Assembly (NCBI RefSeq): GCF_000467125.1
Contig: NZ_BATJ01000001.1
Span: 310,001 to 374,000 of the forward strand
Direction of reading: 5' to 3'
Source of the DNA: Vibrio proteolyticus NBRC 13287
GTDB taxonomy: Bacteria > Pseudomonadota > Gammaproteobacteria > Enterobacterales > Vibrionaceae
Length of the DNA: 64,000 nt
Shown here: one piece after another, positions 1-9,232 of the stretch
Position numbering within the stretch: the stretch's first letter is position 1
How the letters are laid out: each line of letters opens with the position of its first letter
Made by a program: the position numbers and the translations under genes
The notes under the pieces: generated by a model
Told to the model about the DNA's origin: nothing
The model's database searches: none
What the model saw: only the letters and a program-made list of their open reading frames with translations

Positions 1-206
1 CTGTAGTCGGTATAAATTTTCAGGTTTCGCCCCGGCATATTGGCCAGATAGGCCGCAAGATTACTGGCGCCAGCCGATACTCCCCAAAAACTGTCAAACG
101 GAGAAAAATCCTGCGCTAAGAAGCTATCCAGCACGCCACACGAGAAAACACCTCGCATCGCGCCGCCTTCCACAATGAGTGCATTTGGGCCAATTTGCTG
201 TGTCAT
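1..206 (-). CDS. Patatin-like phospholipase, N-terminal part (cut by window edge)
   Basis: Reading from an ATG at 206 on the minus strand gives about 68 residues that run off the left edge. The N-terminus has the glycine-rich oxyanion-hole motif EGGAMRG and, about 25 residues later, the nucleophile elbow GVSAG (GxSxG). Together these are the signature of bacterial patatin-like serine lipid hydrolases (YjjU-type). No signal peptide is visible, so a cytoplasmic enzyme is expected. Only the start is present, so the catalytic Asp cannot be checked and the substrate is unknown. Confidence 0.8.
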   Translation of the reverse strand, partial: MTQQIGPNALIVEGGAMRGVFSCGVLDSFLAQDFSPFDSFWGVSAGASNLAAYLANMPGRNLKIYTDY

Positions 207-273
207 TTGAGTTCCGAATCCGTAGAGTCAAAACACTAGCCTACCGCAAATACCACGGCTAACCAATTCTCGT

Positions 274-1953
274 TCACAGTTTCCAGCTAAAACGTACGTT
301 GTAAACGTCTGATTTTTCGCCGGTATTAATATTGTCATCACCAAACGGAACAGCGTATTCAAGCGCTATATTAAAATCGCTGCCACGCCCGAGTTCTACC
401 CCCAGCGCATAAGAACTTAAATCATGCTCCAGCGGCAGTGTATTGAATTCAGTGTGCGCCGTATCCACCACCACATATGGTTTAATAAAATAACGGTTAA
501 GCCCATAGTTATAGAGCAGCTTTAATTCCGCCCCGTAGCCTTTATCGCCCTCAGCCTGACCTTCCGGATACCCACGGCCATAGAATTGACCGCCATACGT
601 CACACGCTCCGAACTGACCAGTTCATCATCGGTGTAAACACCGTTGGCTTTTACGATTGCGCTAAAGTCCTGAAGAATTTGATAAGACGACGCTAGGCTG
701 GCTTCAAATATCGTGAAGTCCATGTCCTGACTCAACTGGCGGGTTCCGTTACTGTCGGAAATATCGTTGCGACGCCCACCCAGATCCACCCCTTGTTTGA
801 CCCGTACATCACCAAACAAAGAGAGCGACTGCCATTTGCGATAGTAGTTCGTGTTGAGCGCCAGTGACGAATATCGGGTATGCTGGCGAGTCTTACCTAA
901 CATGGTGTTCAGGTAAGACAACTCGTAGTCATTTTTCTCGTCAGTATGATAAATACCACCACCCACTTTCCAGCGCTGATTGACGGTCAACCAGATCGGG
1001 TATTCGAGAGTATATTGATAGCGATCACGCGTTTTATCCTGATCCACATCGACATACAGGTTTCCTACCGGCAAACGGCTGTCAGACGTGTCTTCATAGC
1101 GGCTCCACTGGAACCGTCCGACCAAACCAGAATCCAACCAGTTGTTGTCCATTCCCACCGCATAATAACGTTCGTCATCCCCATCCAGCGGGACCAACCC
1201 CGAAACACTGAACTGCTCAAAGAAGCCATTCAACGATTTCAACTTCAAAGACACGTATAAGTTGTCGTCGTCATGCTCCTGCTTGCTGAACGACACACCA
1301 GGTTCGACCCATTCTCGTTCTTTCACTTCAACGCGAATAGAGGTCGCCCCCGACAAAGTTTTTGGCCTCGGTAAACCAATATTGAACGTATAGCCCGGGA
1401 TCTGCCCAAGCAAGAGCACTGCCCGCTCCAGTGTATCTCGGGTTAACGGCTTTTCGTTTTTCAACGGAGCCAAGATTGCATTCACGCGCTGACGAATGCT
1501 GTCCTGCTCTATCTGCACTTCTTCACGTGCAATGTGTCCTTCGATCAAGGTAATGGTCAATTGCCCATCCGCAGAAAAACCCTTTTTGGTGACTGTCGCA
1601 AACGAGAGCGGATAACCTTTGTCCTGATACAACTGGGTGATCGCCTGCACCGTAGTGGTCACCAGCTCAACCGAATACGCCTGATTAATCAGCGGGCTCA
1701 CTTGCTGACTGAGTTCATCCAGACCAATCACCGTGCCACCCGCAAAATGAATGGAGCGTATGACCTGAGCTTGTTCGGTCGCAACCGGGGATTCGACGGG
1801 TTCGATATCTAACTGAGTTTTGGAAACTCCGACTGCGTCGGGGATGGATTTAGGTTGGGTAATCAGAGGGGGGTCTTTGGCCTGGCTAACACCACTGACA
1901 CCAAAGAAGAGCGCCGGTGCGGCTAGCACGGCAACAATATTCGATTTCTTCAT
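274..1953 (-). CDS. ShlB/FhaC/HecB-type outer-membrane secretion pore (TpsB)
   Basis: 559 residues, the usual TpsB size (500-600). A signal peptide ends near residue 25 (VSQA-KD). A linker and then two POTRA-like segments follow (roughly residues 60-215, including QLYQDKGYPLSFATV and ITLIEGHI). After these comes a 16-strand-type barrel region ending in a C-terminal aromatic-containing strand (VRFSWKL). TpsB proteins export one dedicated partner across the outer membrane. No classical filamentous haemagglutinin-type TpsA lies beside it. The gene upstream on the same strand encodes a lipoprotein (2071-3441), which is the best partner candidate. An intrinsic terminator immediately precedes the AGGGAG ribosome site, so the pore is probably made at lower level than the upstream product. 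Family assignment is firm; the partner is inference. Confidence 0.88.
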   Translation of the reverse strand: MKKSNIVAVLAAPALFFGVSGVSQAKDPPLITQPKSIPDAVGVSKTQLDIEPVESPVATEQAQVIRSIHFAGGTVIGLDELSQQVSPLINQAYSVELVTTTVQAITQLYQDKGYPLSFATVTKKGFSADGQLTITLIEGHIAREEVQIEQDSIRQRVNAILAPLKNEKPLTRDTLERAVLLLGQIPGYTFNIGLPRPKTLSGATSIRVEVKEREWVEPGVSFSKQEHDDDNLYVSLKLKSLNGFFEQFSVSGLVPLDGDDERYYAVGMDNNWLDSGLVGRFQWSRYEDTSDSRLPVGNLYVDVDQDKTRDRYQYTLEYPIWLTVNQRWKVGGGIYHTDEKNDYELSYLNTMLGKTRQHTRYSSLALNTNYYRKWQSLSLFGDVRVKQGVDLGGRRNDISDSNGTRQLSQDMDFTIFEASLASSYQILQDFSAIVKANGVYTDDELVSSERVTYGGQFYGRGYPEGQAEGDKGYGAELKLLYNYGLNRYFIKPYVVVDTAHTEFNTLPLEHDLSSYALGVELGRGSDFNIALEYAVPFGDDNINTGEKSDVYNVRFSWKL

Positions 1954-1972
1954 TCACGCTCCCTGCGAAAAA

Positions 1973-2013
1973 GGTAACATGAGGCAGCCCTAGAGTGCTG
2001 CCAACATGTTACC
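1973..2013 (-). terminator. Intercistronic intrinsic terminator/attenuator before the TpsB gene
   Basis: Long inverted repeat: GGTAACATG (1973-1981) pairs with CATGTTACC (2005-2013), and inner GGCAGC (1983-1988) pairs with GCTGCC (1997-2002), around an 8-nt loop. On the minus strand it is followed by five U's and then the ribosome-binding site of the TpsB gene. It would cut most transcripts after the lipoprotein gene. Confidence 0.8.
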
Positions 2014-2070
2014 GGACTCCCTCACTACGCGTTTACCGCGCCAGCGAGCCACTTCTTGTCATTCTTATCC

Positions 2071-3441
2071 TTACAACAGCTTACCAAGCAATGGATCCAG
2101 TACCTGGTTGTCAACGCTGTCGAGTAAGCCTGCTTCTTCCGTTTCAGACTCGGTTTGCAGTACCGAATTCAGTGTTTCGTTGAGCACACTGGTTTGCTCA
2201 CTGTCACCCAACAGAGAATCATTCACTCCGTTCAATAGATCAGCTGTGTTATCCACTAAACCGGAAGACTCTCCCGACTCCGTACCGAGTGTTGTTGTTC
2301 CGGCCACCAGACTGGACGTCACTTGCGAAATGGTATCCCCCCCCAGCGCATCGGTATTGAGCACATCACCACTGAGCAACCCGGATGTGTTCAAGAGTGA
2401 TCCCAGATCTTGTGTCAATATGGTCTGGTTACCATCCACTTCGGTCAGCACACCCGTAACGGACGCCAGTGTCGAATCGCCGTCCAACACCTGCTGACCA
2501 TCAAGTGAGCCGGTATTAGATAGTTGAGTGTCTAAGGTAGATAAAGTGCTGGTCAGAATGCTGTTTGTATTGTCTGAAGATTCATCCATCATCAAGGCAG
2601 TCAATCCATTGTCACCGATAAACACGGTCCCCAACCCGTCCACATAACCTTCCGGATTGGACAGCAGGGCCTGAGTCCCCTCAACCAGATTGTTTCCGGT
2701 CAGGAATACAAACTGAGGGCCATTTTCTTGCAGATCATCCGTGTCCTGAAACAAGACTAGCGCATTGCCTTTCAGATCTATCATTCCGTTCGTTTCTGTC
2801 ACCAATGGTGCCGTCACCGCAGACAACGTCGCCGCAAGGTTATACAAACCACCATTTTCATCTGCCACATGGAACTGCAGCGTATCGCCAACCTGTTCCA
2901 ACGTGCCACCCAGTTCAGAGACTGTGCCGCCTGCGTAAGTCAGGATACCGGTTTGGTCGTTCAGTTGAACAAAGACCGGTAACGCATCTAACTGAGCAAT
3001 GGCATCACCGGCGGACACCACCGTGGTTCCGGTTTGTGCCAGAGCGCCAGTGGCTCCTTCAAGTGTGGTGTTAAGGTAATTTCCGTCAAGCGAAGCGGGA
3101 TCCAATGGCAAGCCACTGCCTAGTTCTGTTACCACCCCCCCAAGGTTCACCAACACGTCGCCGGAACCTGTCGTTATCGAATCGGCATAATCCGGCAGAT
3201 CGCCCTGACTAATCACGTTGCCAACATCTGTCACCAAATTACCGTCTTCTTCAGCCACATCATCATTGACGTTATTGTCATCTTGTTTCGCATCATCATC
3301 CGTTGCAGAGGCGACGCTGTTTACATCGGAGCCACCACCGCCACCAGATGCAGAACCGGATCCGGAACCACTGCAGCCAGCGACGGAGAGAAACAGCGTG
3401 AGCAGTAGTGCCACGCCAGTTAATGAGGTTGAATTATCCAT
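2071..3441 (-). CDS. Repeat-containing lipoprotein, candidate partner of the adjacent TpsB pore
   Basis: 456 residues from the ATG at 3441, chosen because AAGGAG lies 8 nt upstream; an in-frame start 8 codons earlier lacks this. The signal peptide ends in a lipobox (SVAG-C), followed by a Gly/Ser-rich linker (SGSGSGSASGGGGG) and an acidic stretch. The rest is low in charge and aromatics and rich in Leu, Gly, Thr, Asp and Asn, with irregular short repeats of the type LG-x-LL/SGLL and VTELG, suggestive of a beta-solenoid or stalk. Cys occurs essentially only at the lipobox. It is the first gene of a unit with the TpsB pore. I do not recognise a characterised family and no TPS-secretion domain is obvious. 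Surface exposure through the TpsB is inferred only from gene order. Confidence 0.75.
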   Translation of the reverse strand: MDNSTSLTGVALLLTLFLSVAGCSGSGSGSASGGGGGSDVNSVASATDDDAKQDDNNVNDDVAEEDGNLVTDVGNVISQGDLPDYADSITTGSGDVLVNLGGVVTELGSGLPLDPASLDGNYLNTTLEGATGALAQTGTTVVSAGDAIAQLDALPVFVQLNDQTGILTYAGGTVSELGGTLEQVGDTLQFHVADENGGLYNLAATLSAVTAPLVTETNGMIDLKGNALVLFQDTDDLQENGPQFVFLTGNNLVEGTQALLSNPEGYVDGLGTVFIGDNGLTALMMDESSDNTNSILTSTLSTLDTQLSNTGSLDGQQVLDGDSTLASVTGVLTEVDGNQTILTQDLGSLLNTSGLLSGDVLNTDALGGDTISQVTSSLVAGTTTLGTESGESSGLVDNTADLLNGVNDSLLGDSEQTSVLNETLNSVLQTESETEEAGLLDSVDNQVLDPLLGKLL

Positions 3442-3465
3442 TGCTTGTTCTCCTTGCGCACACAT

Positions 3466-3627
3466 GAACCGATCGAATCCCTAACCGCCCTCAGGTTGTG
3501 GCTTCATCAGTTTTTGGTCATTGCAAAAGTAAGCTAGGAGGCGATTGAACGAGTATCAAATATTAATGAGATGAATATTAATTAGCAGTTGGCGTGCCAG
3601 ACGCCCGGGAGGTTATTGGTCTCGGTC
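3466..3627. other. Short intergenic region upstream of the lipoprotein gene
   Basis: AT-rich stretch between the lipoprotein start and the end of the broken LysR gene. It must hold the promoter of the lipoprotein/TpsB unit, but I see no clear -35/-10 pair or operator. Confidence 0.4.
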
Positions 3628-4578
3628 TCAACTCCCTATCACCCCTTGCCATTGGTGGCGCTGAGCCAGCTGATTCAATATTTCAATATCGCGTTGCGTT
3701 TCGCTCTGTAGCCAAAGCAACAAGTCGTCGATCACCGGTGAAGGTTGGCGGTAGTGACAAAAGTATCGCCAGGCACTGTATTCGACATGGGTTCCTTCCG
3801 GACATTGTAAATACCCTTCATGTAATTCCGGCAAAACCAGCAATAAATCAGTCACCGTCACCCCTTGCCCGGACAAACACGCACTGAGTGCCAGGTCCAA
3901 CGTGTAGAAGGTAGTCTCGCGGACCCGACTCGCTTTTCCTGCCTGGTTTTTCTCCAGCCACAATCGCCAGTCTTCATGATCTAAGGTTGAGTGGAGGCGC
4001 GGCAAAGTTAATATCGAATCGGTGTTGAACGTATCATCCAGTAAACTGGACGCACACACCGGTGCCATATACTCTTCGCGCAAAAAAATCATCCCAGGCT
4101 CTTTGCCATAACGATCTTTTAGCCGGGTGCTGAAAATCAGCAAATCATAATCGCTGGAATGAAGGCTGGACTCTTCGTCAATCGTCGGCACTATCACGAT
4201 TTCATAATCCGGATAACGGTCATTCAAAATTCGCACTTTAGGCATTAAAACACGAGTCGTATAACTCAACGCGGCTTTTATGACGATGCGCTTTCGCTGT
4301 GGCGCTTTCCAGGACGCCACCAACGTTTCAACGGCCTGATAGTTCTTGCGCAAAGTGTTGCTTAATGCCAACCCTTGCTCGGTCAATGTGATAGCGCGAT
4401 GTTTACGCACGACTAAAGATGCGCCCAGATCATCCTAAAGTTGCTTAACCTGGCGACTGACCGCACTCTGAGTCACGTTCAGCTCATTAGCAGCAAGAGT
4501 AAAACTCATCAGCCTGGCCACCGCCTCAAACGCTTTCAGTCCATTGTGTGAATAGGGAAGATTCGGATACGGTGTCAT
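3628..4578 (-). pseudogene. LysR-family regulator interrupted by one in-frame TAG
   Basis: From an ATG at 4578 the frame encodes a typical LysR N-terminal helix-turn-helix (LKAFEAVARLMSFTLAA, then NVTQSAVSRQVKQL) and then meets TAG at codon 48 (positions 4435-4437). The same frame continues without further stops as DDLGASLVVRKHRA and a full effector domain to 3628. The family almost always has Glu at the stop position (KQLEDxLG), so a single GAG-to-TAG change explains it. Total length would be 316 residues, normal for a GcvA/AmpR-like LysR protein. An internal start at 4410 would give 260 residues without DNA-binding domain. The gene is divergent from the MATE pump at 4682, its likely target. 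A sequencing error or suppression cannot be excluded. Confidence 0.88.
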
Positions 4579-4681
4579 TCGTTTTTTCACATGAGTTCAA
4601 GGAATACCAGATTGGCATAAAAGTCATTTGAACACCAGCCCGTAAGCCCTTACCTTTACCTCAAACAATAATGAGGCTGTT

Positions 4682-6025
4682 ATGAAAAAAATTCTGTCGC
4701 TGGCATTTCCACTGATTATCTCGCAAATGATCTCCATGGCTCTGGTGCTGACTGATGTGTGGATGATGTCCAAACTGAGTGTGTCAGCACTCGCGGCTGG
4801 CGGCCTCGGCGCATCTATTTACTCATTCGTGTTTATTGTCGCAGGCAGTACTGTCGGTTGTGTCGCTAACCTGATCGCCATCGCGTATGGTCAGCGAATT
4901 GCACGCCCGGAGTTTGGTAACCAACAAATACGTCTGGCAGTGAAAGGCGCCGTGTTGCTTTCCGTCATTCTCACTGTTCTTCTGACGATCAGTTTTTTGT
5001 ACGTACCAAACTTACTGGCGCTGGCGCATCAGCCTGACGCCATCATTGATTCAGCGATGATTTACGTTAATGCCTTGAAATGGGCTATGTTGCCCTCGCT
5101 GTTACTTCTGGTATTGCGCGGGCTCACCAGCGCGTTGGGAAATGTGCGCTCGATTATGGTGATGTCGGTACTGACGGTGATCCTCAACGTTCCAATCAGC
5201 TACGTGCTGGCATTTCCTCTCGGTTTAGGGCTCAGTGGCCTCGGGGCAGGAACTACCCTGGCCGCACTGACGGTCATGATCGGATACGCAGTTTGGGTAT
5301 TCAAGCGTCCCGAATACCAACAATTTGCCCCATGGCGAAATGTTAACGAGTATTCATTGTCATTGATGACTCCTCTGCTCACCATGGGACTTCCAATCGC
5401 TCTGGCGGCACTGCTGGAGCATGGGCTGATCTACGGTGGCACACTCATGGCAGGCGCCATCGGTGTGGTGGCTTTAGCGTTGCACCAAATTCTCCTGCAA
5501 TGTCTGAGTTTTACCTGGAATATCAATTTTGGTTTTTCTCAGGCCGCAGCCATACTGGTTGGTCGCGACTTTGGCGCAGAAGATTATGCCGGTATCAAAC
5601 AAACCGCCTCACGCAGTTTCTGGCTGGTAACCGTTATGAGCGTGGTCATGGCGGGCGCTTTTATTGCCTGGCCAAACGTGATTGCTGATATGTTCCAGCT
5701 TGATCAGGGTGAAGGCGGTATGACTGAACTGCTGTACGCGGTGATCTGGGTGGTCGCTCTGTCGTTCATCGTCGATGCCTGGCAGCTTCTCGCAATCAAC
5801 CTGTTGCGTGGTATGAAGATTGTCATCGCCCCCACAGTAATGACCGCCATCGGTTATTGGGTATTCGGCCTTCCTGCTGCCTGGTGGCTAATGGAGCGCT
5901 ATGGTTTGGGCGGCATCTGGGCCGGAATCGGAGTCGGATTGGGCGTCACCGGCATTTTGTTGCTCTTCCTGCTAATGAAGGCCATTCGTAAACAAAGTTA
6001 CACCCTAGACAGCATCACCGTTTAA
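4682..6025 (+). CDS. MATE-family multidrug/Na+ (or H+) antiporter
   Basis: 447 residues with twelve predicted hydrophobic segments in two homologous halves and the family's N-terminal pattern (PLIISQMISMALVLTDVWMM). MATE proteins extrude cationic drugs and other organic compounds across the inner membrane using Na+ or H+ gradients, and this length is typical. The start is preceded by a weak GAGG (AATGAGGCTGTT). It lies divergently from a LysR gene that is now broken by a stop codon; such regulators commonly control the adjacent pump. Substrate and coupling ion cannot be told from sequence by eye. Confidence 0.9.
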   Translation: MKKILSLAFPLIISQMISMALVLTDVWMMSKLSVSALAAGGLGASIYSFVFIVAGSTVGCVANLIAIAYGQRIARPEFGNQQIRLAVKGAVLLSVILTVLLTISFLYVPNLLALAHQPDAIIDSAMIYVNALKWAMLPSLLLLVLRGLTSALGNVRSIMVMSVLTVILNVPISYVLAFPLGLGLSGLGAGTTLAALTVMIGYAVWVFKRPEYQQFAPWRNVNEYSLSLMTPLLTMGLPIALAALLEHGLIYGGTLMAGAIGVVALALHQILLQCLSFTWNINFGFSQAAAILVGRDFGAEDYAGIKQTASRSFWLVTVMSVVMAGAFIAWPNVIADMFQLDQGEGGMTELLYAVIWVVALSFIVDAWQLLAINLLRGMKIVIAPTVMTAIGYWVFGLPAAWWLMERYGLGGIWAGIGVGLGVTGILLLFLLMKAIRKQSYTLDSITV

Positions 6026-6035
6026 GTATTGAAAC

Positions 6036-6533
6036 ATGACGAAGTCTGCTACCATTCGCCCGGGTATTTTATGCGGGCGAATGGGCATGACCGATCTCGA
6101 CATTGAACTTGAACATATTCTGCTGGAGATCCGAGCGGAACGCTGGAACCAGCTCGACCGTTTCCTGTTCCCCTACTTCTGTTTTCGTGAAGGTTACCTG
6201 ACCAAACAGGGTAAACCAGACTGGGAGGCCGCACGCGCTCAGTCTCCGCGCTCGTCAAAAATTATGCAGGTGAAACACGCTTGCCTGGAGCCCTTGCTTC
6301 CCAATGAGGCCTTGATCGGAGAGCTGAAGCGTCATACCCGAGATGGCAACCTGACCCTTGCGAGCCTCAAACGAATTCTCGCTACCGCCCTGCAATATGC
6401 AGTCATCAGTAAAGAGGAAAAACAAGCCTTAAGCTCGCTTGGTTTGGCTGATGCTATGCCCCCAGAATGGTACCGCTCCGCAGAACGGACCATCCATGCC
6501 CGATTTGACGCCGCTAACATCAAGATTAACTAG
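6036..6533 (+). CDS. Unrecognised soluble protein, 165 residues
   Basis: Starts 10 nt after the MATE stop codon and could be co-transcribed. No signal peptide or membrane helix. The core is helix-rich and charged, with aromatic patches such as NQLDRFLFPYFCF and PPEWYRSAERT. No good ribosome site precedes the first ATG; internal ATGs at 6081 and 6087 (giving MGMTDLDIELEHIL) are equally plausible starts and remove an uncharacteristic 15-residue leader. I do not recognise a family, and nothing in the neighbourhood points to a function beyond possible co-expression with the pump. Confidence 0.6.
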   Translation: MTKSATIRPGILCGRMGMTDLDIELEHILLEIRAERWNQLDRFLFPYFCFREGYLTKQGKPDWEAARAQSPRSSKIMQVKHACLEPLLPNEALIGELKRHTRDGNLTLASLKRILATALQYAVISKEEKQALSSLGLADAMPPEWYRSAERTIHARFDAANIKIN

Positions 6534-6770
6534 TCTATACCGTCTCACTTTCTAGACCTTTTGGATTATTTATCCCTTGGGGTTGCCTTCCTTGCTGGCA
6601 TTTTATTGATAAAAGACTAGATTAAAAAGTGCAACCGCATTCACTGCATTCACTCGGTGAGTACGGCCAACTGGAAGGCGTTGTTCCAGGCCTGTTTCGT
6701 CCGTACCGACATGACGTATCGTCACCGTCAGAGCACTCAGGTCAGGACATCATTAAAAGGTGTTTCCGTC

Positions 6771-8474
6771 ATGTTTGGCTCTAAATTTATGAATCGCACG
6801 CTGATTATATTCTGCCTCACAGTGCTGTGGATTCTCCTCTTCGCCCAATCCCCCTGGATCTCCGACAGCGAGATTCAAACATTGTTTGGCTATTTGGCGG
6901 GAGCATTAAATTCAGGACTTCACCGCCTGACATCGCTGTTTATGCTGGAACATTTCGATGCTCAACAAGCGTATACCGTCGTCACCACGGATAATGACAA
7001 AACGATTCATGATGTTTGGGTGTCCATCAGCCAGTGGTTCAGTATGCTATTTGCCGGACTGGTCGACGCGTTTCATAAACTGGCAAATAGTATCTCACTC
7101 GGTGCTCGTCAGTTATCCGAATACCTTGCTCACCTGACATCCCCGTCAGAATTAACCACCCATCAGGCGGATATTCCTCCCCATCAGCACAGCATATTGC
7201 AAACCTGGTGGACCTTACCTTTCTTCTGCATTGGGATTGGTTTCCTCTATCTGACCAGTCAACGCCGGGTTAATACCTTGTCACGCATCAATGCCCAACT
7301 TAAAGCGGCGCTGGCCAAAGCCGAGGCGGCATCAAAAACCAGCCTGCAGTTTCTGGCCAATATGAGTCATGAGTTACGAACCCCGATGAACGGTGTGTTA
7401 GGGGTCTCTCAACTGGTGGAGCAGGAAACCAGTGAACTCAGTACACGAGAAAACATGCGCGTAATCCAAAGCACCGGTGACCATCTGATCACTATCGTGA
7501 ACGACATCCTCGACTTCACCAAAGCGGAAAACCATAAGCTGACGCTCGAATCCACGCCGTTTACCCTGGATCAGGTCATCACACCGGTGAATGCCGCCAT
7601 GACGCCTGTGGCCATGAATAAGAATCTTTGCCTGCTGATCCGTAACGATGTACCGGATTCGATCACCTTCACAGGCGATAGCACCCGACTGCGTCAAATT
7701 ATTTTTAATTTGGTCGGTAACGCCGTCAAATTCACCAAACAGGGGCACGTCATGCTGCAGGCAAAACTGCTAAACGATGACGCGCACTCGCTGCAAATTA
7801 CCGTTACCGATACCGGGATTGGTATCGCAGAAGAAAAACTGGACGCAATTTTCCACAGCTATCAGCAAGCGTCGTCATCAACGACCCGCGAATTCGGGGG
7901 AACAGGTCTGGGACTGGCAATCGCCAAGCGCCTGACCGAGTTAATGGATGGAGAAATAACAGTGAAAAGTACCGAAGGACTGGGATCCAGCTTTGTCATC
8001 ACGATGCCGCTGCCTTTTGAAACTGAGGCTCGCGCGGGTATGGCGGCAAACTTCAATGAAACCAAGCGTTATCATGGTCGTCCGCTACGGATCCTGATTG
8101 CCGAAGACAACCGTCTGAACGGGCTTATCGCCCAAGGATTCTGTCAGCGACTGGGCCACCGAGCGGATCTGGCTGAAAATGGTCGACAAGCGGCTGATAT
8201 GGCAAGAGACATCGGTTACGACGTTATTCTGATGGACAACAACATGCCGGAAATGGATGGTGTACAGACCACTCGTTACATCCGAGAACAGCTGCAGTTA
8301 TCGATGCCCATCTTTGCGTACACCGCAGATGTTTATGAAGATACACTCAGTGACTTCATGCAAGCTGGCGCCGACCATATTCTTGCTAAACCGCTGCAAA
8401 TGCACTGCTTTGACGAAGCGTTGAGTCAGTTCGCCGACCGATTTGATCAGGATCGCAAAGCGTCGGGTTCCTGA
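6771..8474 (+). CDS. Hybrid sensor histidine kinase with receiver domain
   Basis: 567 residues from the ATG at 6771, chosen because AAAAGGTG lies 8 nt upstream and the first helix then starts at residue 8. An upstream GTG at 6657 would add 38 residues of non-signal sequence. Order: TM1 (about 8-26), periplasmic region of ~115 residues, TM2 (about 146-162), coiled linker (LKAALAKAEAASK), HisKA box with phospho-His 200 (NMSHELRTPMNG), HATPase with N-box, G1 (DTGIGIAEEKL) and G2 (GGTGLGLAIAKRL), and a receiver domain with phospho-acceptor Asp 489 (MDNNMPEMDG) and conserved Lys near the end (LAKPL). No Hpt domain is present, so the phosphate should go to a separate Hpt protein (ArcB/LuxQ logic). 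The signal is unknown. Confidence 0.88.
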   Translation: MFGSKFMNRTLIIFCLTVLWILLFAQSPWISDSEIQTLFGYLAGALNSGLHRLTSLFMLEHFDAQQAYTVVTTDNDKTIHDVWVSISQWFSMLFAGLVDAFHKLANSISLGARQLSEYLAHLTSPSELTTHQADIPPHQHSILQTWWTLPFFCIGIGFLYLTSQRRVNTLSRINAQLKAALAKAEAASKTSLQFLANMSHELRTPMNGVLGVSQLVEQETSELSTRENMRVIQSTGDHLITIVNDILDFTKAENHKLTLESTPFTLDQVITPVNAAMTPVAMNKNLCLLIRNDVPDSITFTGDSTRLRQIIFNLVGNAVKFTKQGHVMLQAKLLNDDAHSLQITVTDTGIGIAEEKLDAIFHSYQQASSSTTREFGGTGLGLAIAKRLTELMDGEITVKSTEGLGSSFVITMPLPFETEARAGMAANFNETKRYHGRPLRILIAEDNRLNGLIAQGFCQRLGHRADLAENGRQAADMARDIGYDVILMDNNMPEMDGVQTTRYIREQLQLSMPIFAYTADVYEDTLSDFMQAGADHILAKPLQMHCFDEALSQFADRFDQDRKASGS

Positions 8475-8488
8475 ATTGAACCAAAACA

Positions 8489-8517
8489 AAAGGCGATGCC
8501 AGTGCGCATCGCCTTTT
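8489..8517. terminator. Bidirectional intrinsic terminator
   Basis: GGCGATGC (8492-8499) pairs with GCATCGCC (8505-8512), flanked by A's on the left and T's on the right. It separates the hybrid kinase and the convergent MORN-repeat gene. Confidence 0.85.
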
Positions 8518-8542
8518 GCGTTTTCTCCACACCAGCATGTGG

Positions 8543-9232
8543 TTAAGAATCGCTGTTCATCCACTCTTGCTGTGAGACAACTTTGTGATCTTTCAGCGTC
8601 ACTTCGACCGCTTTTTGCCCTTGAGAGTTGAATCCGGTGACTTTGCCATCAGCCAGTTTGCCTTTAACGTACTTAGCTTCAAACGATTTTTTGCCGTTTG
8701 GATAAAAACGATCAACCACACCGTTCTTTTCACCATCTTTAAATTCACCGGCAAAACGTTTTTCTCCGTTGTCGTACCAAAGCGTCACTTTCCCATCAAC
8801 CTTGCCCTTTTGATAGCTCATATCGGCAATTTTTTGACCGTTATACGCCCATTCCTGATACTGGCCATTCAGTTGATCTGAGGTGTAATTCGCCTGTTTC
8901 GCCATCTGCCCATTGTCATACCAGGTTTGTGCCTGACCATTAAGCTGCCCACCCTGGTAATGGACTTTAGATGACACCTGGCCATTACTGTACCAAGCCG
9001 TTTCTATGCCTGTTTCTTTGCCTTTGACGAAGTTTGCCTGAATGGCATTCTGACCGTTATCAAATTTCTGTAACAAGGTTCCGGTGAATGGCTCCTGGTG
9101 ATTCACCTGATAAGCCAACCCATGACGAATCTGGACATAATTGACCGTATCGCCCTGAGATTGTTGCTCTGCAGCGTATGCACCGCCAGAAACCATTAAA
9201 ACCGCTAATGCTATTGGAGTCAGTTTGTTCAT
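8543..9232 (-). CDS. Exported MORN-repeat (YwqK-like) protein
   Basis: 229 residues. The signal peptide ends at about residue 20 (SGGAYA-AE). The mature part is made of about seven tandem MORN_2-type units of 22-24 residues with the pattern WYDNGQ..A.Y..G.LNG (for example WYSNGQVSSKVHYQGGQLNG). Such repeats form extended beta-sheets. They are often annotated as YwqK-type antitoxin-like proteins, but the signal peptide argues for a periplasmic or secreted role and no toxin partner is adjacent. The gene has its own upstream region and converges on the kinase gene across a shared terminator. The function is unknown. Confidence 0.8.
   Translation of the reverse strand: MNKLTPIALAVLMVSGGAYAAEQQSQGDTVNYVQIRHGLAYQVNHQEPFTGTLLQKFDNGQNAIQANFVKGKETGIETAWYSNGQVSSKVHYQGGQLNGQAQTWYDNGQMAKQANYTSDQLNGQYQEWAYNGQKIADMSYQKGKVDGKVTLWYDNGEKRFAGEFKDGEKNGVVDRFYPNGKKSFEAKYVKGKLADGKVTGFNSQGQKAVEVTLKDHKVVSQQEWMNSDS

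Noticed and set aside
8543..9232. MORN-repeat gene as an antitoxin of a toxin-antitoxin pair
   Set aside because: It has a signal peptide and no adjacent toxin-like ORF; the antitoxin label of YwqK relatives is not supported here.
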